A program made the position numbers and the translations under genes. A stretch of 64,000 bases of DNA from Ureibacillus manganicus DSM 26584. GTDB lineage: Bacteria; Bacillota; Bacilli; Bacillales_A; Planococcaceae. The DNA lies in NCBI RefSeq assembly GCF_000772945.1, contig NZ_JPVN01000011.1, forward strand, positions 78,071 to 142,070, in the 5' to 3' direction. This document shows positions 41,853 to 50,898 of this stretch, piece by piece. Under the pieces are notes generated by a model that was not told the DNA's origin, made no database searches, and was given only the letters and a program-made list of their open reading frames with translations. Every line of letters begins with the position of its first letter. The first letter of the stretch is position 1.

Positions 41853-42593
41853 TTATTTTATTGCTCTAATAAATATTCTCTCACTATTAAAACTTGGTGG
41901 TAGTTCAGTAAAGTCAGCGGTGATCTCTACTTTTGAAAACCCAGATTGATATAGCCATTCCTTGTAATACTCTACTGGGAATGTCCGTTGATAATGTTCT
42001 TCATCAAAACGGTCAAACTTGTTGGATTGTTCATCCTTTACAAAGAATGTCATTTGATGATAAACAGAGTATTCTTCTTCGCCTTCTTCTGTATGCCATA
42101 CATACAAAATATTCCCATCATCATAGGTAAATGGGCTTTGCATAAATATCTCATTCACTTTATATAAAGAATGGACGTCAAAAAACAATTGACCTCCATT
42201 TCGCAAAGCATTGTATGTGCGATTGAATGTTTCCTTAACGGATTGTCCATCTTCAAGATAATTTATTGAATCAATTGGAATTGTAATCACATCGTAGTCT
42301 TGAAAACCTTCAATCTCATCCATTGACATTTGGTAGAAAGGAATCGGTAATGCTTCCTTAAGTGCTCGTTCATTGGCAATTGCTAGCATTTCTTCTGAAA
42401 GATCTATTCCACTCACATTATATCCTTCTTTAAAGAAATTTAATGTGAGTGTTCCAGTTCCACAGCCAACATCCAAAAGTAAAGGAAAATGTTCACTAGG
42501 TGCAAACCTTTTCACCCATTGAACATATTCTTTATATGGAACATCTTGCATCAGTAAATCATATACTTCTGCAAATTTTACATAGTTGCTCAT
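41853..42593 (-). CDS. yqeM: SAM-dependent methyltransferase YqeM
   Basis: Class I methyltransferase of 246 residues with the SAM motif LLLDVGCGTGTLTL and DVITIPIDSINYL. Substrate unknown. Start is the ATG overlapping the rsfS stop (ATGA), matching the B. subtilis YqeM length. Last gene of the yqeG-yqeM operon; no comER homologue is present between it and comEA. Confidence 0.9.
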   Translation of the reverse strand: MSNYVKFAEVYDLLMQDVPYKEYVQWVKRFAPSEHFPLLLDVGCGTGTLTLNFFKEGYNVSGIDLSEEMLAIANERALKEALPIPFYQMSMDEIEGFQDYDVITIPIDSINYLEDGQSVKETFNRTYNALRNGGQLFFDVHSLYKVNEIFMQSPFTYDDGNILYVWHTEEGEEEYSVYHQMTFFVKDEQSNKFDRFDEEHYQRTFPVEYYKEWLYQSGFSKVEITADFTELPPSFNSERIFIRAIK

Positions 42594-42940
42594 AGTTCTA
42601 AAGTCGGTGCATCCAATTGTGGTGCATCGCCCCATAAACGTTCTAAATTGTAAAATACACGCTCGTCTTTATGGAACACATGCACAACAACATCACCTAA
42701 ATCCACTAGAACCCAACGTGCCGAATCAAAACCTTCCACTCTCTTTACGTCAAATCCGTGTTCATATGCCTTTTCTTGAACTTCTCTAGCAATCGCTTGT
42801 ATTTGTCGATCTGAATTCGCATGGCAAATGATAAAATAATCTGCTAGTAATGAAATGTTTTGCATGTTTAACACGACAATATCTTCCGCACGTTTGTCAT
42901 CGATGGCTTTATAAGCAACTTGTAATAAAGTTTCTGTCAT
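42590..42940 (-). CDS. rsfS: Ribosomal silencing factor RsfS
   Basis: A 116-residue protein that binds L14 and blocks subunit joining in starvation. It has the family motifs DIVVLNM, ADYFIICHANSDRQ, DSARWVLVDLGDVVVHVF and the YNLERLWGDAP tail. Coupled to yqeM by a 4-bp overlap. Confidence 0.96.
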   Translation of the reverse strand: MTETLLQVAYKAIDDKRAEDIVVLNMQNISLLADYFIICHANSDRQIQAIAREVQEKAYEHGFDVKRVEGFDSARWVLVDLGDVVVHVFHKDERVFYNLERLWGDAPQLDAPTLEL

Positions 42941-43001
42941 TCTTCCACTTTTCCTCTCTTCTTTACATTTTAATTATTAAAACGTTCAATTTTTTGAAAA
43001 C

Positions 43002-43562
43002 CTAATCGTTATCGATTAAATCGTTATAACATTCAATTGAAACGGGATAGATTTTTTGTTTTGTTTTTACTAAAAACTTAATGGAGTGTCGTATGCAAGC
43101 ACGCATTGCTTTATCCAAATCTTTTTCTGATTTTCTACGTAGTTTTTCAACCCCATCAAATTTACGATTTGGCTCAATCATATCTGCGATAAAAATGATT
43201 TTTTCTAATCTAGACATTCCTGCTCTGCCTGTTGTATGAAAACGGATTGAGTTTAGTATATCTTCATTACTAATATAAAATTCATGTTCTGCAATCCATG
43301 CTCCAACTGGACCGTGTAAAATTTCTGGCCCCCAACTCACAAGTCTTTCGTCAAGGCCATTGTCCTTTACAATTTCAATCATCCATTGTTCGTCCGCGTA
43401 TTTGGCAATATCATGTAAAATCGCAGCGGTTTCTGCCGATTTCACATCTTCCCCAAAATTTTGAGCTAATTGAATAGCCGTTTCCATAACGCCAATGGTA
43501 TGAATATATCTTTTTTCAGGCATACGTGATTTAATAGCTTCTAAATATTCAGCCCGTTCCAT
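43002..43562 (-). CDS. yqeK: HD-domain Ap4A hydrolase YqeK
   Basis: Symmetrical diadenosine tetraphosphate hydrolase, HD superfamily. The 186 residues contain RYIHTIGVMETA, AAILHDIAKY and FHTTGRAGMS metal-site motifs. Start at ATG (MERAEYLEAI) with AAGGAAGG upstream, overlapping the nadD end by 14 bp, as in homologues. Confidence 0.93.
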   Translation of the reverse strand: MERAEYLEAIKSRMPEKRYIHTIGVMETAIQLAQNFGEDVKSAETAAILHDIAKYADEQWMIEIVKDNGLDERLVSWGPEILHGPVGAWIAEHEFYISNEDILNSIRFHTTGRAGMSRLEKIIFIADMIEPNRKFDGVEKLRRKSEKDLDKAMRACIRHSIKFLVKTKQKIYPVSIECYNDLIDND

Positions 43563-44124
43563 AAAGACCTTCCTTTCGAATATATGCTTCAACACCTTCA
43601 GGAAGTAAAAATTTTAATGTCCCACCAGTTGCAAGTCTATGTCGAATCAATGTTGATGATAGGTCTATTTCAGGTGCTTCAATCATTTGTACCGTATAGT
43701 TTGAATTTGAAGAAGTTGAACCAGGACGTTTAAATCCAACAAATTTAACTAGTTTTACTAACTCATCAATGTTATACCACGTTTCTAGCGTGTCAATCAT
43801 GTCTCCACCTATGATAAAGTAAAATTGAACATCTGGTTCACGTTCACACAATTCTACCATCGTATCATAAGTGTATGATACACCACCACGTTCAATTTCA
43901 ATTTTTTCTATCTTGAAATAAGGATATGGTTTAATCATCATCTCTAACATTTGAATTCGATTGAATGTGGTGGCATCTTCTCTATGTTGTTTATGAGGTG
44001 CAATTGCATTTGGCATAAAACGGACTTCATCAAGTTTTAGTGCATGAAAAGCTTCATTAGCACATATAAGATGGCCGATGTGTGGGGGATTAAATGTTCC
44101 CCCTAAAATGCCAACCCTTTTCAT
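43549..44124 (-). CDS. nadD: Nicotinate-nucleotide adenylyltransferase
   Basis: Makes deamido-NAD from NaMN and ATP. The 191-residue nucleotidyltransferase has GGTFNPPHIGH near the N-terminus and the ISSTxIR-type LSSTLIRHRLATG near the C-terminus. Eleven bases from yhbY, overlapping yqeK. Confidence 0.96.
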   Translation of the reverse strand: MKRVGILGGTFNPPHIGHLICANEAFHALKLDEVRFMPNAIAPHKQHREDATTFNRIQMLEMMIKPYPYFKIEKIEIERGGVSYTYDTMVELCEREPDVQFYFIIGGDMIDTLETWYNIDELVKLVKFVGFKRPGSTSSNSNYTVQMIEAPEIDLSSTLIRHRLATGGTLKFLLPEGVEAYIRKEGLYGTG

Positions 44125-44135
44125 TAACCAACACC

Positions 44136-44441
44136 TTACTTTTTATCTACTCTTGGTAAATTTATTTTTTTATTATTTTTTGATTCTTTATAAAGTACAA
44201 CTGTTAGTCCAATCAATTGAACTAGCTCAGAGTTTGTACCTTCAGCAAGTGCTACTGCAACTTCATCTTTTTCGTCTGCACAATTATCGAGTATACGTAC
44301 TTTTAATAACTCACGTGCTTCTAGCGCATCGCTAATTTGAAGAAGCATTTGCTCATTCACGCCACCTTTACCAACTTGGAAGATGGGAGTTAAATGATGT
44401 GCTTCTGCTCTTAAATATCTTTTTTGTTTTCCTGTTAACAT
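44136..44441 (-). CDS. yhbY: RNA-binding CRM-domain protein YhbY
   Basis: One-domain CRM protein of 101 residues (MLTGKQKRYLRAEAHHLTP; the GKGGVNE loop) that associates with pre-50S ribosomes. ATG preceded by GGAGGA. B. subtilis counterpart is yqeI. Confidence 0.94.
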   Translation of the reverse strand: MLTGKQKRYLRAEAHHLTPIFQVGKGGVNEQMLLQISDALEARELLKVRILDNCADEKDEVAVALAEGTNSELVQLIGLTVVLYKESKNNKKINLPRVDKK

Positions 44442-44484
44442 AAATTCTAGCGTCCTCCTAAGACTTTCGGAACAAATTTTACTC

Positions 44485-45309
44485 CTACTTTACGTTTTCT
44501 GTTAGTTTTTCAATCATTGCTTTTGTATTTGGGTAGTGTCCTAACCAATGTTCGTAGGCAATTGCTCCTTGATGCACAAACATTCCAATACCAGTAACAA
44601 TCGTTGCCCCAATATTAGATGCATGCTGTAAAAATGGAGTCATTAATGGATTATACACAATATCAGCAGCAATTGCTTCTGTTGACATATCGTCGATTGA
44701 GAATGGTAAGTCTGTATCTCCATAAATCATTCCTGCAGATGTGGTTTGAATTAGTATTTTGTACTGATTTAATGTTTCACTTGCTTCATCATTTGAAATA
44801 GCTTTACCAATGCCTAATGCATCAACTAAATCATGAGCTTTTGAAACCGTTCGATTCGACACAGTTATATTTTCATAACCTTGATTTTTTAGTGCAAATG
44901 CAATTCCTCTTGCAGCACCACCTGCACCGATTATTAAAACAGACTGATCCCGATGTTCTTCACCAATTACTTCTTCTAATGAACGAACAAATCCATCGCC
45001 ATCTGTATTATACCCTTTTAATTTACCATTCTGTAATCGTACAACTGTATTTACAGCACCCATAAGTCGCGCTGTTTCATCGATTTCATCTAAATACTGG
45101 ATAATCGATTGTTTATGTGGAATTGTTACACAAAATCCACTTACACCTAACAACTTTAGTGAATCAACAGCCTTTTCCAATTCTTCTTTCTTCACCTGTA
45201 TGGGGATAAAAGCTGCATCAATCCCATCGTTTTCATACCAACTAGTATGCATTTCTGGAGATTTCGACTGAGCAATTGGATCTCCAATTACGGCAAACCA
45301 TTTCTTCAT
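44485..45309 (-). CDS. aroE: Shikimate dehydrogenase
   Basis: NADPH-dependent step of the shikimate pathway. The 274-residue protein has the substrate motif IGDPIAQSKSPEMH, the catalytic IPHKQ lysine near residue 66 and the nucleotide motif IIGAGGAARG. Conserved between yqeH and yhbY. Confidence 0.96.
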   Translation of the reverse strand: MKKWFAVIGDPIAQSKSPEMHTSWYENDGIDAAFIPIQVKKEELEKAVDSLKLLGVSGFCVTIPHKQSIIQYLDEIDETARLMGAVNTVVRLQNGKLKGYNTDGDGFVRSLEEVIGEEHRDQSVLIIGAGGAARGIAFALKNQGYENITVSNRTVSKAHDLVDALGIGKAISNDEASETLNQYKILIQTTSAGMIYGDTDLPFSIDDMSTEAIAADIVYNPLMTPFLQHASNIGATIVTGIGMFVHQGAIAYEHWLGHYPNTKAMIEKLTENVK

Positions 45310-45356
45310 TTCCCATAAACCTCTTCTCTTTAAATGTCATGCTTTTAAAAATGAAG

Positions 45357-46460
45357 TTAAATCAATGAAGGACGAATAAACACCTCTACACCTTTTGGGG
45401 CATGAACAGCAACAACTACATTCGGGTGTTGTACTGTAATCCAACCCAATCCAGAAATAACGACATCCGTTTTTCCTTCCTTAATTGAAAATTCATGGCG
45501 AACAAGTTCAGGTAATTTTTCAATATGTTTTGAAGTTGGAGGGGCTAATAATTCACCTTTATGTTCTTCGTATAATTGGTCTGCTTTTTCAAGTTTCGTA
45601 CGATGAATAGGTAAGTCATTTGCCACATGAACAGTAAAGGCAGATCTTTCCCCTTTAATGAAATCAAATCTAGCCAAAGCACCAATAAACAAGGTTTGTC
45701 CTGGGTTTTGCTGATACACTTTCGGCTTTATTTCTTTTTTTGGTGTAATATATTTTAATTCACTCGCATCAATATGGTGGGCCATTTGATGATGATTAAT
45801 AATTCCAGGCGTATCAAAAAGTGATGCACCGTCATCTAATGGGATTTCTATCATATCTAGCGTTGTGCCAGGGAAATGTGATGTCGTAATAACATTACCT
45901 TCACCTGTTGCTTGTTTAATAATACGATTAATAAATGTTGATTTTCCAACATTTGTACTACCTACTACGTAAACGTTTTTCTTTTTTCTATATTGTTCGA
46001 TAGCTTGTACAACTTCTGCTATCCCAGTCCCTTTATGAGCGCTTACTAACAACACATCAATCGGCTGTAATCCTAGACTTTTTGCTTCCCTCTTAATCCA
46101 GTTAATGACTTTACTTGGTTTAACTGATTTAGGAAGTAAATCTACTTTGTTTGCAACTAACAACACTGGATTGTTTCCTACAAAACGATGAAGTCCAGGA
46201 AGCCAGCTGCCATTGAAATCGAAAATATCGACAATTTTCACAATCAGACCTTCTTGTTCACCAAGGCCGTTTAGAATTCGCAAAAAGTCATCGGAAGTTA
46301 ATGTAACAGGTTGAATTTCGTTGTAGTTTTTTAAACGGAAACATCGTTGGCAAATAACTGTTTCCTTATCGATTGAGGAAGGTGGTGTATATCCTACTTC
46401 ATTTTTATTTTCTGTTTGAATTACTGCACCACAACCAATGCAATGTAGCACTTCTGTCAT
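45357..46460 (-). CDS. yqeH: Ribosome biogenesis GTPase YqeH
   Basis: Circularly permuted GTPase needed for 30S assembly. About 367 residues: N-terminal zinc finger (CIGC and CQRC), then permuted motifs G4 NKVD, G5 VSA, G1 GSTNVGKST and G3 DTPG, and a C-terminal RNA-binding domain. Start is the ATG overlapping yqeG (ATGA). Confidence 0.95.
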   Translation of the reverse strand: MTEVLHCIGCGAVIQTENKNEVGYTPPSSIDKETVICQRCFRLKNYNEIQPVTLTSDDFLRILNGLGEQEGLIVKIVDIFDFNGSWLPGLHRFVGNNPVLLVANKVDLLPKSVKPSKVINWIKREAKSLGLQPIDVLLVSAHKGTGIAEVVQAIEQYRKKKNVYVVGSTNVGKSTFINRIIKQATGEGNVITTSHFPGTTLDMIEIPLDDGASLFDTPGIINHHQMAHHIDASELKYITPKKEIKPKVYQQNPGQTLFIGALARFDFIKGERSAFTVHVANDLPIHRTKLEKADQLYEEHKGELLAPPTSKHIEKLPELVRHEFSIKEGKTDVVISGLGWITVQHPNVVVAVHAPKGVEVFIRPSLI

Positions 46461-46978
46461 TCTTTTTCCTCCCAAGTTTTAATACCTCTACGTTTTAATG
46501 AGTTAAATACACGTCGTTCAACAAAACGATTAAATTTCGTCACCATACCATCGGATTCAGCCACAGGTCGAACTAAGATGGTATATAATTTTAAACGATT
46601 CGCACCCATAATATCAGTTAGTAATTGGTCTCCTACCATTACTACTTCTTTACGATCTAGTTTAATTTGCTTTAATGCAGCTAAATAAGCAGCACCTAAT
46701 GGCTTTCTTGCCTTGAAGATAAATGGAATGCCTAGAGGTTCTGCAAATCGTTTAACACGTTCTTCATTATTGTTAGATGCGATAATTACTTTAATTCCTG
46801 CATCTTCCATTTCTTTAAGCCAATGCGCAATCTCTTCAGTTGCATCATGTCGATCCCATTCAATTAATGTATTATCTAGGTCAGTAATAATACCTTTAAT
46901 CCCTAATTTCTTCAATTTTTCTGCTGTTATTTCATAAACAGAAGTAACAAACTCTTTTGGTAATAAAAAATTATACAA
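46457..46978 (-). CDS. yqeG: HAD-superfamily phosphatase YqeG
   Basis: HAD class IIIA hydrolase of 173 residues with DLDNTLIEWD (nucleophile Asp), the second motif SNN and GDQLLTDIMG. Relatives dephosphorylate phosphatidylglycerolphosphate, but the bacterial substrate is unproven. TTG start with GAGGGG eight bases upstream. First gene of the yqeG-yqeH-aroE-yhbY-nadD-yqeK-rsfS-yqeM operon. Confidence 0.94.
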   Translation of the reverse strand: MYNFLLPKEFVTSVYEITAEKLKKLGIKGIITDLDNTLIEWDRHDATEEIAHWLKEMEDAGIKVIIASNNNEERVKRFAEPLGIPFIFKARKPLGAAYLAALKQIKLDRKEVVMVGDQLLTDIMGANRLKLYTILVRPVAESDGMVTKFNRFVERRVFNSLKRRGIKTWEEKE

Positions 46979-47293
46979 CGATAATACCCCTCAAATCTTT
47001 TATCTTTTATTAAACAACAGAATGATCCTTTTTAGCAATTTAGGTCCACCTGTTTGTCAAAGTCCGCGCTTATATACAGACTAAAAATTGCCACATCCTG
47101 TGGGCTAAACCACAACCAGCACTTGAAACGACTGGTTGAACGTTCACTTTATTTTTAGATTATATCATAAGAGAATAGGTTGTCCTATCGTCACCCTGTC
47201 ATTTCTTGCATATAATAGGCAATACAACAGAAATTGACATGAAATTCAATTTTCTATTGTATAATATTTTTCTTCTCTTTTCATAAAGTATTT
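46979..47293. other. Intergenic region between divergent yqeG and sigK
   Basis: No gene seen. It contains an inverted repeat CAACCAG (47113-47119) / CTGGTTG (47132-47138), a nearby GCCACATCCTGTGGGC stem, and a TTGACA at 47234 whose best -10 (TATAAT at 47260) is 20 bp away, too far for a good sigma-A promoter. Confidence 0.55.
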
Positions 47294-47322
47294 TCATTTT
47301 CACCCAGTAAAAATCATATAAT
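47294..47322 (+). promoter_or_regulatory. Predicted sigma-E promoter of sigK
   Basis: -35 TCATTTT (47294-47300), exactly 14 bp, -10 CATATAAT (47315-47322). Each element has one mismatch to the sigma-E consensus. The transcript would start about 47329, giving a leader of about 23 nt. Confidence 0.65.
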
Positions 47323-47351
47323 GTCGAAAAAGGTAGAAAGGATGACTTTCC

Positions 47352-48086
47352 TTGGGCGGAATCTTTGCTTCACTTATGCAGCTTTGGTTAGATATTCCTT
47401 CTTTCCTTGGATATCTTAAGGGTCAGGCTTTTCATAAGCCTTTTACTAAAGAAGAAGAGGCAAAGGCAATCGAACGTTTTATGGCTGGTGATGAACAAGC
47501 TCGACTTGATTTAATCGAGCGAAACATGAGACTCGTCGCGCACGTTGTAAAGAAATTCCATCCTGCACACGAGCAATTAGATGATTATATTTCAATTGGT
47601 ACGATTGGATTAATGAAAGCAGTAAGCAGTTACACACCTGATAAAAAAACGCGCCTTGCAACATACGCAGCAAGGTGTATTGAAAATGAAATTTTAATGC
47701 ATCTTCGGGCACAGAAAAAAGTACAAAAAGACGTTTCATTGTTTGAACCTATCGGAGTGGATAAAGAAGGTCAATCTTTGCAAATCCGTGACCTACTTCA
47801 AATGGATGAACAACCCGCTATAGATGTCATTGAGCAAAAAGAGAGCTTTGAACAACTTTATGAATATTTAAACACACTTGAATCTAGGGAGCTTGAGATC
47901 ATTGTCTTTAGATATGGGCTTAATAATAATGATCCACTAACACAAAAAGAAATAGCAAAAAAACTAAAGATCTCAAGAAGTTACGTTTCTAGAATAGAAA
48001 AACGAGCACTAGTTAAGTTATACCAACAATTTAAACACAACCAAATACAACAAGAAAAAGAAAAAGAGAAAAATGATGTCCAATAA
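47352..48086 (+). CDS. sigK: Sporulation sigma factor SigK precursor
   Basis: Late mother-cell sigma factor, 244 residues. It is made as pro-SigK: the N-terminal MGGIFASLMQLWLDIPSFLG is the membrane-associated pro-sequence removed by the SpoIVFB protease. Region 2 (RLDLIERNMRLVAHVVKKF; TYAARCIENEILMHLRA) and region 4 (LTQKEIAKKLKISRSYVSRI) are intact. The gene is continuous, with no skin-type prophage insertion. TTG start with AGAAAGG ten bases upstream. Confidence 0.96.
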   Translation: MGGIFASLMQLWLDIPSFLGYLKGQAFHKPFTKEEEAKAIERFMAGDEQARLDLIERNMRLVAHVVKKFHPAHEQLDDYISIGTIGLMKAVSSYTPDKKTRLATYAARCIENEILMHLRAQKKVQKDVSLFEPIGVDKEGQSLQIRDLLQMDEQPAIDVIEQKESFEQLYEYLNTLESRELEIIVFRYGLNNNDPLTQKEIAKKLKISRSYVSRIEKRALVKLYQQFKHNQIQQEKEKEKNDVQ

Positions 48087-48088
48087 AA

Positions 48089-48130
48089 ATGGCTCATTTA
48101 AGACGAAATGTCTTAAATGAGCCGTTTTAG
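48089..48130. terminator. Bidirectional terminator between sigK and the 29-residue peptide gene
   Basis: GGCTCATTTAAGAC (48091-48104) and GTCTTAAATGAGCC (48110-48123) form a perfect 14-bp stem with loop GAAAT, followed by GTTTT on the plus strand and ATTTTTATT on the minus strand. Confidence 0.95.
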
Positions 48131-48136
48131 CGGATA

Positions 48137-48226
48137 CTAAAATGTTGTTTCCTCAGTTGTACCGAAATAAGCAACAATACCAATTACTGCAGTAATAATT
48201 ACTGAACCAGCCATGATAAATAACAT
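48137..48226 (-). CDS. Putative 29-residue single-pass membrane peptide
   Basis: The frame starts MLFIMAGSVIITAVIGIVAY and ends FGTTEETTF: a membrane helix with a short acidic tail. It has an excellent ribosome site (GAGGAGGGG, seven to eight bases before ATG) and stops seven bases before a strong terminator. That combination of start signal, hydrophobic product and terminator supports a real gene. No homologue is known to me. It is convergent with sigK and lies downstream of mtnN on the same strand, 151 bp away, so it could be read from mtnN or its own promoter. Confidence 0.7.
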   Translation of the reverse strand: MLFIMAGSVIITAVIGIVAYFGTTEETTF

Positions 48227-48377
48227 TTATGCTTCCCCTCCTCAGGACTATTTGATATTAATATCGTAACATCTGCAACTATATATTACTGTTAAATTTT
48301 TCACATAGTCAAGTTGAATTAAGAAAACTCTTGAATTATGAAAATTTTTTTCAAGACAATTTCGACAAATATTCTAA

Positions 48378-49070
48378 TTATAATTTAGATATAGTTTTTA
48401 GGACAATTTCAGTAGAATGTTTTGCGGCAACAGGTAAAAACTCATCAAAACTAATATTCGATTCTTTTCCAGCAATATCAGACAATGCACGAATAACAAC
48501 AAACGGCTTTCCAAATTGATGACATACTTGTGCTACTGCTGCAGCTTCCATTTCGACTGCCTTCATAGTAGGAAAATGCTCTCTAACCATCTCCACTCTT
48601 TTCGGATCATTCATAAAGGAATCCCCTGAACAAATAAGTCCTAGAGCATATTGATGTTCGCCTATTTCTGAAACAGCTTCTTTTGCTACATTCATCAAAT
48701 GTTCGTCCGCTTTGAATGCAGCAGGCATTTGTGGGACTTGCCCAATTTCATAATTAAATATTGTTACGTCAACATCGTGATGACGTACCTCGTCGGATAT
48801 AACTACTGCACCTACCTCTAAAGTAGGATCATATCCACCTGCAGAACCTGTATTAATGACAACATCCGGCTTAAATTCATATAACAATACCGTTGTACCC
48901 ATTGCAGCATTCACTTTACCAATACCACTTTTTAAAAGTACCACTTCTTTACCATTATATGTACCAGTTGTAAATTCACTATTAGCAATAGTTTTTACTT
49001 CCGTATCACTTAATTCATTTCTTAATAATTCTACTTCTTCTTCCATTGCTCCGATAACTGCAATTTTCAT
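48378..49070 (-). CDS. mtnN: 5'-methylthioadenosine/S-adenosylhomocysteine nucleosidase
   Basis: Hydrolyses MTA and SAH to adenine and the ribose thioether in methionine salvage and methyl recycling. The 230-residue protein has [14 protein letters not shown], the NTGSAGGY phosphate loop, VEMEAAA ribose-binding Glu and the catalytic Asp in [11 protein letters not shown] with GGAGGACAT upstream. Confidence 0.96.
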   Translation of the reverse strand: MKIAVIGAMEEEVELLRNELSDTEVKTIANSEFTTGTYNGKEVVLLKSGIGKVNAAMGTTVLLYEFKPDVVINTGSAGGYDPTLEVGAVVISDEVRHHDVDVTIFNYEIGQVPQMPAAFKADEHLMNVAKEAVSEIGEHQYALGLICSGDSFMNDPKRVEMVREHFPTMKAVEMEAAAVAQVCHQFGKPFVVIRALSDIAGKESNISFDEFLPVAAKHSTEIVLKTISKL

Positions 49071-49192
49071 ATAATGTCCTCCATGATGTAATGATATTAA
49101 AAGGTTAATAACTAAAAATTAATCAAAATCGCATTGGTGGACTAGCACCTCTTGCGCTGCTTTTATTGCAAATTGAGATTAACAGAATACTG

Positions 49193-49957
49193 TTATGCAC
49201 CTTCTAATTCATTCAATATTTCCACTTTTACTGGTTTCCAGCCTTGATTTGGCATCCATTCAATACTTATTCGATATTTTGACTGTAAATCTTTAGAAGA
49301 TACAACAGCGATTGAGGTTTCACTACTACCATTATTATTAATACGCCAATAAATAATGTTGTCTTTTTCTAAGCCCACAGCATTTTGGAATGTTAATTTT
49401 TTCTCTTCATAATCGATATGACCATCCTGGTAAGTTGATACATGCTCGCCAGTTTGGGTTGTAGGTGTCACTTGCCAATTTGGATCAATGATAACTTGGT
49501 CTACTAATGGATCGTCAGAATCTTGTACAATTAATGACTCAGCATTCGTAGGAACTTGGTTTTGTGACTCATTTCCATCTTCATTTGCAACTTGATCGGA
49601 TGAGCTGTTTTCTTCACTATTATCCTTAGTTGTACTTGAATTAGCGGAAGAATTCCCTGCTGATTCCCCGTTACCTGTACTATTAGTATCCGTTTCACCA
49701 GAATTCGAATCATTATGTTGCTGTTGTTCTTTATTTTCTGCATCTTTGTTAGAAGTTTGAGTTGAATCTACTTCGTTTGTTACATCTGTTTTTTCTTCAT
49801 TATTTGAGAAAACAAAATATAAGTTAATAATGATTAATACCGCTACAACTGCAATGAGTACGTTTAGTAGGCGATCTAATTTTTTTCGACCTTGAGTTCT
49901 ATTTGATCTTTTTTTACTTTCAGTCCGAGTTAAAAAATCACGATCTCGATTTGACAT
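49193..49957 (-). CDS. yrrS: YrrS family membrane protein (DUF1510)
   Basis: A 254-residue protein with a basic cytoplasmic N-terminus (TRTESKKRSNRTQGRKK), one membrane helix (LLNVLIAVVAVLIIINLYFV), a long low-complexity Ser/Asn/Glu/Gln linker (about 55-145) and a C-terminal beta-rich domain (DPNWQVTPTTQTGEHVSTYQ). This layout matches YrrS, whose gene pairs with penicillin-binding protein pbpI in B. subtilis. No pbpI follows here. Probably an envelope protein; function unknown. Confidence 0.85.
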   Translation of the reverse strand: MSNRDRDFLTRTESKKRSNRTQGRKKLDRLLNVLIAVVAVLIIINLYFVFSNNEEKTDVTNEVDSTQTSNKDAENKEQQQHNDSNSGETDTNSTGNGESAGNSSANSSTTKDNSEENSSSDQVANEDGNESQNQVPTNAESLIVQDSDDPLVDQVIIDPNWQVTPTTQTGEHVSTYQDGHIDYEEKKLTFQNAVGLEKDNIIYWRINNNGSSETSIAVVSSKDLQSKYRISIEWMPNQGWKPVKVEILNELEGA

Positions 49958-50074
49958 CGATAGTCCCCCTTCATGTTACATCATTATCATTTTAACAGTA
50001 CTGTATTTAAAAAGCTTAATTGTAATCAAATTTTAACGTCAATTTAGTATTTTAAATATTTTAAAATTGGAATT

Positions 50075-50118
50075 GAAAAAGTCGACAAACTAACTAGTAA
50101 TGTTGTCGACTTTTTTTC
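50075..50118 (-). terminator. Terminator of greA
   Basis: AAAAAGTCGACAA pairs with TTGTCGACTTTTT around a 14-base loop, 46 bp after the greA stop; flanks are suitable in both directions. Confidence 0.9.
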
Positions 50119-50162
50119 ATTTATCATCTTAACTGCTGGCAATAGGTTGCCAACAATATTGT

Positions 50163-50648
50163 TTACTTAGCTGTACTAATTGAAACAATTCGTACTTCCA
50201 TATCTCCACCAGGTGTTGTTAACTTAACAACATCTTCTACTTTGCGTCCTAATAACGCTCTAGCAATTGGAGAATCGTTAGAGATTTTACCTTCAAATGG
50301 ATCTGCTTCAGCAGAACCTACGATAGTATATTCTTCTTCCTCACCATCTGGAAGTTCAACAAATTTCACAGTTTTACCCAATGTAACAATATCGCTTTCG
50401 CCTTCAGTTTCTTCGATGATAATTGCATTACGAAGCATAGATTCAATAGTTGAAATACGTCCTTCAACAAATCCTTGTTCTTCTTTTGCTGAATCATACT
50501 CAGAGTTTTCAGATAGGTCACCGAAGCTACGTGCGATTTTTATACGTTCTACTACTTCTTTACGTTTTACCGTAATAAGATTTTCTAATTCTTCCTCAAG
50601 TTTTTGTTTACCTGCTAAAGTCATTGGGTATTGTTTTTCGTTTACCAA
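50163..50648 (-). CDS. greA: Transcription elongation factor GreA
   Basis: Rescues backtracked RNA polymerase by stimulating transcript cleavage. The 161 residues form an N-terminal coiled coil ([21 protein letters not shown]) whose tip carries the acidic [17 protein letters not shown] motif, and a C-terminal FKBP-like domain. TTG start with AAGGAGTG seven bases upstream. Confidence 0.97.
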   Translation of the reverse strand: MVNEKQYPMTLAGKQKLEEELENLITVKRKEVVERIKIARSFGDLSENSEYDSAKEEQGFVEGRISTIESMLRNAIIIEETEGESDIVTLGKTVKFVELPDGEEEEYTIVGSAEADPFEGKISNDSPIARALLGRKVEDVVKLTTPGGDMEVRIVSISTAK

Positions 50649-50740
50649 AATACTTCACTCCTTAATTCCTCACATTAAATACACCAGTTCTAGCTAAGCG
50701 TTTTCATTTTTCTACAATTACGCGTGCATAGTATAAAACC

Positions 50741-50814
50741 CGGTTATTGAAATAAGCATATGAAAGGAAAACTTCATCTAGAATGTTTTTTTCAATATGC
50801 TTATCCAAGAACCG
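50741..50814 (-). other. Long hairpin between udk and greA
   Basis: AATAAGCATATGAAA (50751-50765) pairs with TTTCAATATGCTTAT (50790-50804), with an outer CGGTT/AACCG stem and a loop that can itself fold. On the minus strand it is followed by GGGTTTTATAC, a weak T run. Probably the 3' end of the udk transcript. Confidence 0.6.
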
Positions 50815-50898
50815 AATTTCAATTTGGAATATTGTTATGTTGCATTTATTATACTTTGTAAATTACATGTAAATAATACCAATACTTTACTCATCATA

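Noticed and set aside
47234..47265. Sigma-A promoter (TTGACA and TATAAT) for sigK
   Set aside because: The spacer is 20 bp, outside the usual 16-18; the sigma-E candidate closer to the gene fits far better.
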